A stretch of 64,000 nucleotides of DNA from Limnohabitans sp. Rim47 (GTDB lineage Bacteria; Pseudomonadota; Gammaproteobacteria; Burkholderiales; Burkholderiaceae_C). A model generated the notes under the pieces. The model was given only the letters and a program-made list of their open reading frames with translations. It ran no database searches and was not told the origin of the DNA. Location of the stretch: contig NZ_FBYA01000001.1 in the NCBI RefSeq assembly GCF_001517545.1, positions 988,744-1,052,743 on the forward strand, in the 5' to 3' direction. Below are positions 60,453-64,000 of this stretch, piece after piece (the stretch's first letter is position 1; each line of letters starts with the position of its first letter). Position numbers and translations under genes: made by a program.

Positions 60453-60787
60453 GGTGTGCTGCGGTTTTCTGGCTGCTTACCTTCAAGGCGCAAATTGCGC
60501 TGCTCGGTTCGCCACTGGCGCTCTTGTACGTTCAACAACAAGTCTTGCTGGCGCAGTGGCTCCAGTGATGCGCGGCGTTTTTTGCGGGCATCACTGAGAC
60601 AGGCGTTGACCGCAAATTTTTGCCAACAGGCTTTTGCGTCTTCCTGGTAAGTGGCCATGATCAGCCCACGCTGTTGGACGATCTCTTCGCGCTGCACGCG
60701 GATGAAGTCAGGCACGGCCACCAAGGACTGAGCGCACAGCCCGCCGGTGCTCAACGCGGCCAAGACCGCCAACAGACAACGTTTCAT
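60449..60787 (-). CDS. Secreted protein of unknown function
   Basis: A 112-residue protein with a signal peptide (MKRCLLAVLAALSTGGLCA, cleavage before QSLVAV). The mature part is highly charged and helical (RVQREEIVQQRGLIMATYQED), with two cysteines in CWQKFAVNACLSDARKKRR that could form a disulfide, then ASLEPLRQQDLLLNVQERQWRTEQRN. I recognise no domain. ATGA overlaps link it to zapE upstream and the DUF465 gene downstream. A periplasmic product between two cytoplasmic ATPases is unexpected. Confidence 0.75.
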   Translation of the reverse strand: MKRCLLAVLAALSTGGLCAQSLVAVPDFIRVQREEIVQQRGLIMATYQEDAKACWQKFAVNACLSDARKKRRASLEPLRQQDLLLNVQERQWRTEQRNLRLEGKQPENRSTP

Positions 60788-61881
60788 GTGAGATGCGTGT
60801 CCACAGTGCGGTGCTCTAGCGCCAGAAATTCGCTGGACTGCATCTCGTGCAAACGCGAGACGGTACGCGGAAATTCATGCGACATGGGGCCTGAGGTGTA
60901 AAGCGCCTCTGGCGCGACAGCGGCCGACATGATCAATTTGACCCGGCGGTCGTACAGCACATCGATCAGCCATGTGAAGCGCCGCGCCTCAGAAGCCATG
61001 CTGACCGGCATGTGCGGCACATTGCTCAGCATGACCGTGTGGTACTGAGTGGCAATTTCAAGGTAATCGTTTTGTGAACGCGGACCGCCACAAATGGCCT
61101 TGAAGTCAAACCAAACCACGTCGCCCGCGCGGCGCTTGGCATTGATTTGGCGGGCCTCGATCTGCAACACCGGGTCTTCATCGGGGCCTGTGGCCAGGCG
61201 GTTGAATGCATCGTGCATCTCAACATCGGCCTGCTCGCCCAAAGGGGTGTGGTACAGCTTGACCATCTCGAGCGTGCGACGTCGGTAATCGGTGCCGTTG
61301 TCCACGTTGAGAACCTGCATGCGCTGGTTCAGCAAAGCAATAGCAGGCAAAATGCGGTCGCGGTGCAAGCCATCCGGGTACAGGCCATTGGGCTCGAAAT
61401 TGGAGGTGGTGACAAAGCCCACGCCGTTGTCGAACAGCGCCACCAACAGGCGGTGCAAGATCATGGCGTCGGTGATGTCGGCCACATGGAACTCGTCAAA
61501 GCAGATCAAGCGATAGCGCTTGGCCATGCGCTTGCCCAATTCGTCCAGCGGATTCACAGTGCCCTGAATGGCTGTGAGTTCGCGGTGCACTTCGCGCATG
61601 AACTCGTGGAAATGCAAACGGGTTTTGCGCTGGATGGGCACCGCCGCAAAAAAGCAGTCCATCAAGAAGCTTTTGCCGCGGCCAACGCCACCGAACATGT
61701 AAACCCCTTTGGGGATTTCCGGGCGGCTGAGGAACTTGCCCAGCAAACCCGAACGCTTGGATTTGTAGGCGGCCCATTCGCTGGCGCAACGCTCTAGCGC
61801 TTCGATGGCCCGCAACTGGGCGGGGTCACTTTGATAGCCCCGCTTTTGGAGCTCTTCTTCGTAAACGGCACGAACGGACAT
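60784..61881 (-). CDS. zapE: Cell division protein ZapE (AFG1-like ATPase)
   Basis: A 365-residue AAA-type ATPase of the AFG1/ZapE family. Walker A GGVGRGKS is at 64-71, Walker B LICFDEFHVADITDA near 143, and later WFDFKAICGGPRSQNDYLEIA and RRFTWLIDVLYDRRVKL. ZapE acts at the Z-ring under stress and is required for FtsZ-ring stability. I chose ATG at 61881, matching the family start; the open frame upstream covers the lpdA terminator. No clear RBS. Upstream is the strong terminator after lpdA. Confidence 0.94.
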   Translation of the reverse strand: MSVRAVYEEELQKRGYQSDPAQLRAIEALERCASEWAAYKSKRSGLLGKFLSRPEIPKGVYMFGGVGRGKSFLMDCFFAAVPIQRKTRLHFHEFMREVHRELTAIQGTVNPLDELGKRMAKRYRLICFDEFHVADITDAMILHRLLVALFDNGVGFVTTSNFEPNGLYPDGLHRDRILPAIALLNQRMQVLNVDNGTDYRRRTLEMVKLYHTPLGEQADVEMHDAFNRLATGPDEDPVLQIEARQINAKRRAGDVVWFDFKAICGGPRSQNDYLEIATQYHTVMLSNVPHMPVSMASEARRFTWLIDVLYDRRVKLIMSAAVAPEALYTSGPMSHEFPRTVSRLHEMQSSEFLALEHRTVDTHLT

Positions 61882-61900
61882 GGGTGACTTGCTCTTCGAT

Positions 61901-61934
61901 TCAAAAACAAAACCCGGGACAAAGCCCGGGTTTT
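61901..61934 (-). terminator. Strong rho-independent terminator after lpdA
   Basis: A 10-bp stem AAAACCCGGG/CCCGGGTTTT (61909-61918 and 61925-61934) with a 6-nt loop. On the minus strand it continues into TTTTGTTTTTG. It lies 61 bp past the lpdA stop and before zapE, ending the odhB-lpdA transcription unit. Confidence 0.92.
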
Positions 61935-61994
61935 CAGGGTTGCAGAACTTTACCCCAACTCGCCCCAAACCGCAGTTCAGGACGCGTCATGGGC

Positions 61995-63422
61995 TCAGAA
62001 GTTCAAAGTGCGCTTGTCAACGGCCAAAGCCGCTTCTTTGGTCGACTCGCTCAAGGACGGGTGTGCGTGGCAGATGCGGGCAATGTCTTCTGCGCTGGCA
62101 CGGAATTCCATGGCCACCACGGCTTCGGCAATCAACTCTGACGCCATCGGGCCCACAATGTGAACGCCCAAAATCTCGTCGGTTGTGGCGTCGGCCAACA
62201 TTTTCACCATGCCGGTCGTATCGCCCAAAGCGCGTGCACGGCCATTGGCCAAGAACGGGAACGAACCCGCCTTGTAGGCCACACCGTCGGCCTTGAGTTG
62301 CTGCTCTGTGCGGCCAACCCAAGCGATTTCGGGACTCGTGTAGATGACCCAAGGAATGGTGTTGAAGTTGACATGGCCGTGCTGGCCCGCAATGCGCTCG
62401 GCCACGGCAACGCCCTCTTCTTCGGCTTTGTGTGCCAGCATCGGGCCGCGCACCACATCGCCCACCGCCCAGACGCCGGGCAGGTTGGTTTTGCAGTCAG
62501 CGTCCACCACAATCGCGCCGCGCTCGTCCAGCTGCAAGCCCACAGCCTCGGTGTTCAAGCCGATGGTGTTGGGCACACGGCCAATCGAGATGATCAACTT
62601 GTCAGCGTCCAGCACCACAGCTTCGCCTTTGGCGTTGGTGTAATTGACGGTCACGCCCTTTTTGCCATTGACGATCTCGCCGACTTTCACGCCGAGTTCG
62701 ATCTTCAGGCCTTGCTTGTCGAAAGCCTTTTTGGCTTCTTTGGCGATTTGCTCGTCCACCGCGCCCAAGAAAGTCGGCAGACCTTCGAGGATGGTGACTT
62801 CAGAGCCCAAACGACGCCAGACCGAGCCCATCTCGAGACCGATCACGCCGGAGCCGATCAGGGCCAGCTTTTTGGGCACAGTGCCCACGCGCAAAGCACC
62901 GTCGTTCGACAACACGTTGACTTCGTCAAACGGCGTGCCGGGCAAAGCGCGGGCATTGGAGCCGGTGGCGATGATGACTTGCTTGGCCGTGATGGCCTCT
63001 TCGGTCTTACCGGCCACGTTGATCGTGTAACCGCCTTCGGCTTGGCCGGCAAAGCTGCCGCGACCGTGGAAGAAGGTGACTTTGTTTTTCTTCAGCAGGT
63101 ACAAAATGCCGTCGTTGTTTTGCTTCACAACGTTGTCCTTGCGGGCAATCATCTTGGCCACGTCCATCTTCACGTCTTTGGCGCTGATGCCGTGCTCTGC
63201 GAAGTGGTGATTGGCGTGGTCAAAGTGCTCGCTGGACTGCAACAAGGCCTTGGATGGGATGCAACCCACGTTGGTGCAGGTGCCGCCGGGCGCTGGGCCA
63301 CCGGCTGCGTTTTTCCACTCGTCGATACAGGCGACTTGGAAACCGAGTTGGGCAGCGCGAATGGCTGCAATGTAGCCACCGGGGCCACCGCCGATGACAA
63401 CGACGTCGAATTGTTTGCTCAT
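61995..63422 (-). CDS. lpdA: Dihydrolipoyl dehydrogenase (E3)
   Basis: A 475-residue FAD/NAD flavoprotein that reoxidises the lipoyl group of 2-oxo acid dehydrogenases. The FAD motif GGGPGGYIAA is at 11-20 and the redox disulfide is C49/C54 in GGTCTNVGCIPSK. The NAD motif GSGVIGLEMG is near the middle, and the His-Glu pair is in HAHPSLSE. The start at 63422 matches the family; the frame upstream lacks it. It follows odhB, so it serves the 2-oxoglutarate dehydrogenase complex. Confidence 0.97.
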   Translation of the reverse strand: MSKQFDVVVIGGGPGGYIAAIRAAQLGFQVACIDEWKNAAGGPAPGGTCTNVGCIPSKALLQSSEHFDHANHHFAEHGISAKDVKMDVAKMIARKDNVVKQNNDGILYLLKKNKVTFFHGRGSFAGQAEGGYTINVAGKTEEAITAKQVIIATGSNARALPGTPFDEVNVLSNDGALRVGTVPKKLALIGSGVIGLEMGSVWRRLGSEVTILEGLPTFLGAVDEQIAKEAKKAFDKQGLKIELGVKVGEIVNGKKGVTVNYTNAKGEAVVLDADKLIISIGRVPNTIGLNTEAVGLQLDERGAIVVDADCKTNLPGVWAVGDVVRGPMLAHKAEEEGVAVAERIAGQHGHVNFNTIPWVIYTSPEIAWVGRTEQQLKADGVAYKAGSFPFLANGRARALGDTTGMVKMLADATTDEILGVHIVGPMASELIAEAVVAMEFRASAEDIARICHAHPSLSESTKEAALAVDKRTLNF

Positions 63423-63447
63423 GGTATTTGTCTTCTCAATGGACAAC

Positions 63448-63464
63448 GCCCCCGAAAAGGGGGC
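63448..63464. other. GC-rich intercistronic hairpin between odhB and lpdA
   Basis: GCCCCC and GGGGGC form a 6-bp GC stem with a GAAAA loop (TTTTC on the mRNA strand), in the 60-bp gap between odhB and lpdA. There is no T-run, so it is more likely an mRNA-processing or stability element than a terminator. Confidence 0.5.
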
Positions 63465-63482
63465 ATTGCAGATTCAGGGAAA

Positions 63483-64000
63483 TCAGATGTCGAACAGCAG
63501 GCGGGCTGGGTCTTCCAGCGCTTCCTTCATGGCGACCAAGCCCAAGACAGCTTCGCGGCCGTCGATGATGCGGTGGTCGTAAGACATGGCGAAGTAGTTC
63601 ATGGGGCGAACCACGACTTGGCCGTTTTCCACCATGGCGCGGTCTTTGGTCGCGTGCACGCCCAAAATCGCGGACTGGGGTGGGTTGATGATGGGGGTGG
63701 ACATCATCGAGCCGAAAGTGCCGCCGTTAGAGATCGAGAAAGTACCGCCGGTCATCTCTTCGATGCCCAGTTTGCCGTCACGGGCTTTCACGCCGAATTC
63801 GGCGATCTTTTTCTCGATGTCGGCAAAGCTCATCTGGTCGGCGTTGCGCAAGATGGGCACCACCAAACCACGTGGCGAACCGACCGCGATACCGATGTCA
63901 AAGTAGCCGTGGTACACGATGTCATTGCCGTCCACCGAGGCATTGAGCACGGGGAATTTCTTCAGGGCGTGCACTGCTGCCTTGACGAAGAAGCTCATGA
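63483..64000 (-). CDS. odhB: 2-oxoglutarate dehydrogenase E2 (dihydrolipoamide succinyltransferase), C-terminal part
   Basis: The last 171 or so residues of an E2 acyltransferase; the lipoyl and E3-binding domains lie outside the window. The catalytic HxxxDG motif is SYDHRIIDGREAV, and FGSMMSTPIINPPQSAILGVH and GGTFSISNGGTFG are typical of SucB/OdhB rather than of pyruvate E2. It transfers the succinyl group to CoA in the TCA cycle. The lpdA gene follows 60 bp downstream. Confidence 0.93.
   Translation of the reverse strand, partial: MSFFVKAAVHALKKFPVLNASVDGNDIVYHGYFDIGIAVGSPRGLVVPILRNADQMSFADIEKKIAEFGVKARDGKLGIEEMTGGTFSISNGGTFGSMMSTPIINPPQSAILGVHATKDRAMVENGQVVVRPMNYFAMSYDHRIIDGREAVLGLVAMKEALEDPARLLFDI

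Noticed and set aside
1..64000. CRISPR arrays, tRNA or rRNA genes, insertion sequences
   Set aside because: I saw no regularly spaced repeats, cloverleaf sequences, rRNA-like stretches or transposase genes, and gaps between genes are under 240 bp.

Overview
The window looks like chromosomal core DNA from a betaproteobacterium of the Burkholderiales, most likely the Comamonadaceae (Limnohabitans, Rhodoferax or Polaromonas type). Three things suggest this: high GC with G/C-rich third codon positions, a rodZ-ispG-hisS-yfgM-bamB-der-hfq-hflXKC-hisZ-purA run, and many LivHMGFK-type transport genes. The lineage is inferred from gene order and protein style, not from a marker gene. I saw no rRNA, tRNA, CRISPR array, insertion sequence or prophage. 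About 60 genes fill the window and no gap without a gene exceeds 300 bp.

Layout. (1) 1-5733, minus strand: an acyl-CoA synthetase followed by a branched-chain-amino-acid-type ABC importer (binding protein, terminator, two permeases, first ATPase cut by the window edge). (2) 5868-9544, plus: selO-msrB, yciB-bolA and a secreted PpiC isomerase ending at a strong terminator. (3) 9751-19221: rlhA facing a SWIM/SNF2 helicase and purL. (4) 19455-23610, plus: a Phd/YefM-ParE-type toxin-antitoxin pair, map and glnD. (5) 23617-27824: a GntR/UTRA regulator divergent from an SsuD-like monooxygenase, aldo/keto reductase, flavin reductase and TauE-type exporter. This resembles the core of an oxidative sulfonate (sulfoquinovose-type) desulfonation pathway and is the most distinctive accessory unit here. 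(6) 27839-35908: ygiQ, yigZ, a split chromate transporter, a small lipoprotein, rlmB, and ybbA head-to-head with tesA-mnmH. (7) 35961-38424, minus: a small charged protein, a DUF2189 membrane protein and a cystathionine beta-lyase. (8) 38497-57286, minus: a nearly unbroken housekeeping run (phosphoribosyltransferase, purA, hisZ, yjeT-like, hflC, hflK, hflX, hfq, der, bamB, yfgM, hisS, ispG, rodZ, rlmN, ndk, rluB, scpB, rluD). (9) 57339-58145, plus: bamD. (10) 58111-63998, minus: a tightly overlapped zapE-secreted protein-DUF465-dinG operon, preceded by lpdA and the end of odhB/sucB from the 2-oxoglutarate dehydrogenase operon.

Many junctions are 4-bp ATGA-type overlaps, implying translational coupling. 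Several starts are GTG or TTG, chosen here because a Shine-Dalgarno sequence sits in front of them. Three genes (rlhA, map, rlmB) have GATAAT 6-8 nt before ATG and no ribosome binding site, so they may be leaderless. Function calls rest on motifs and recognised family resemblance; no database search was run.
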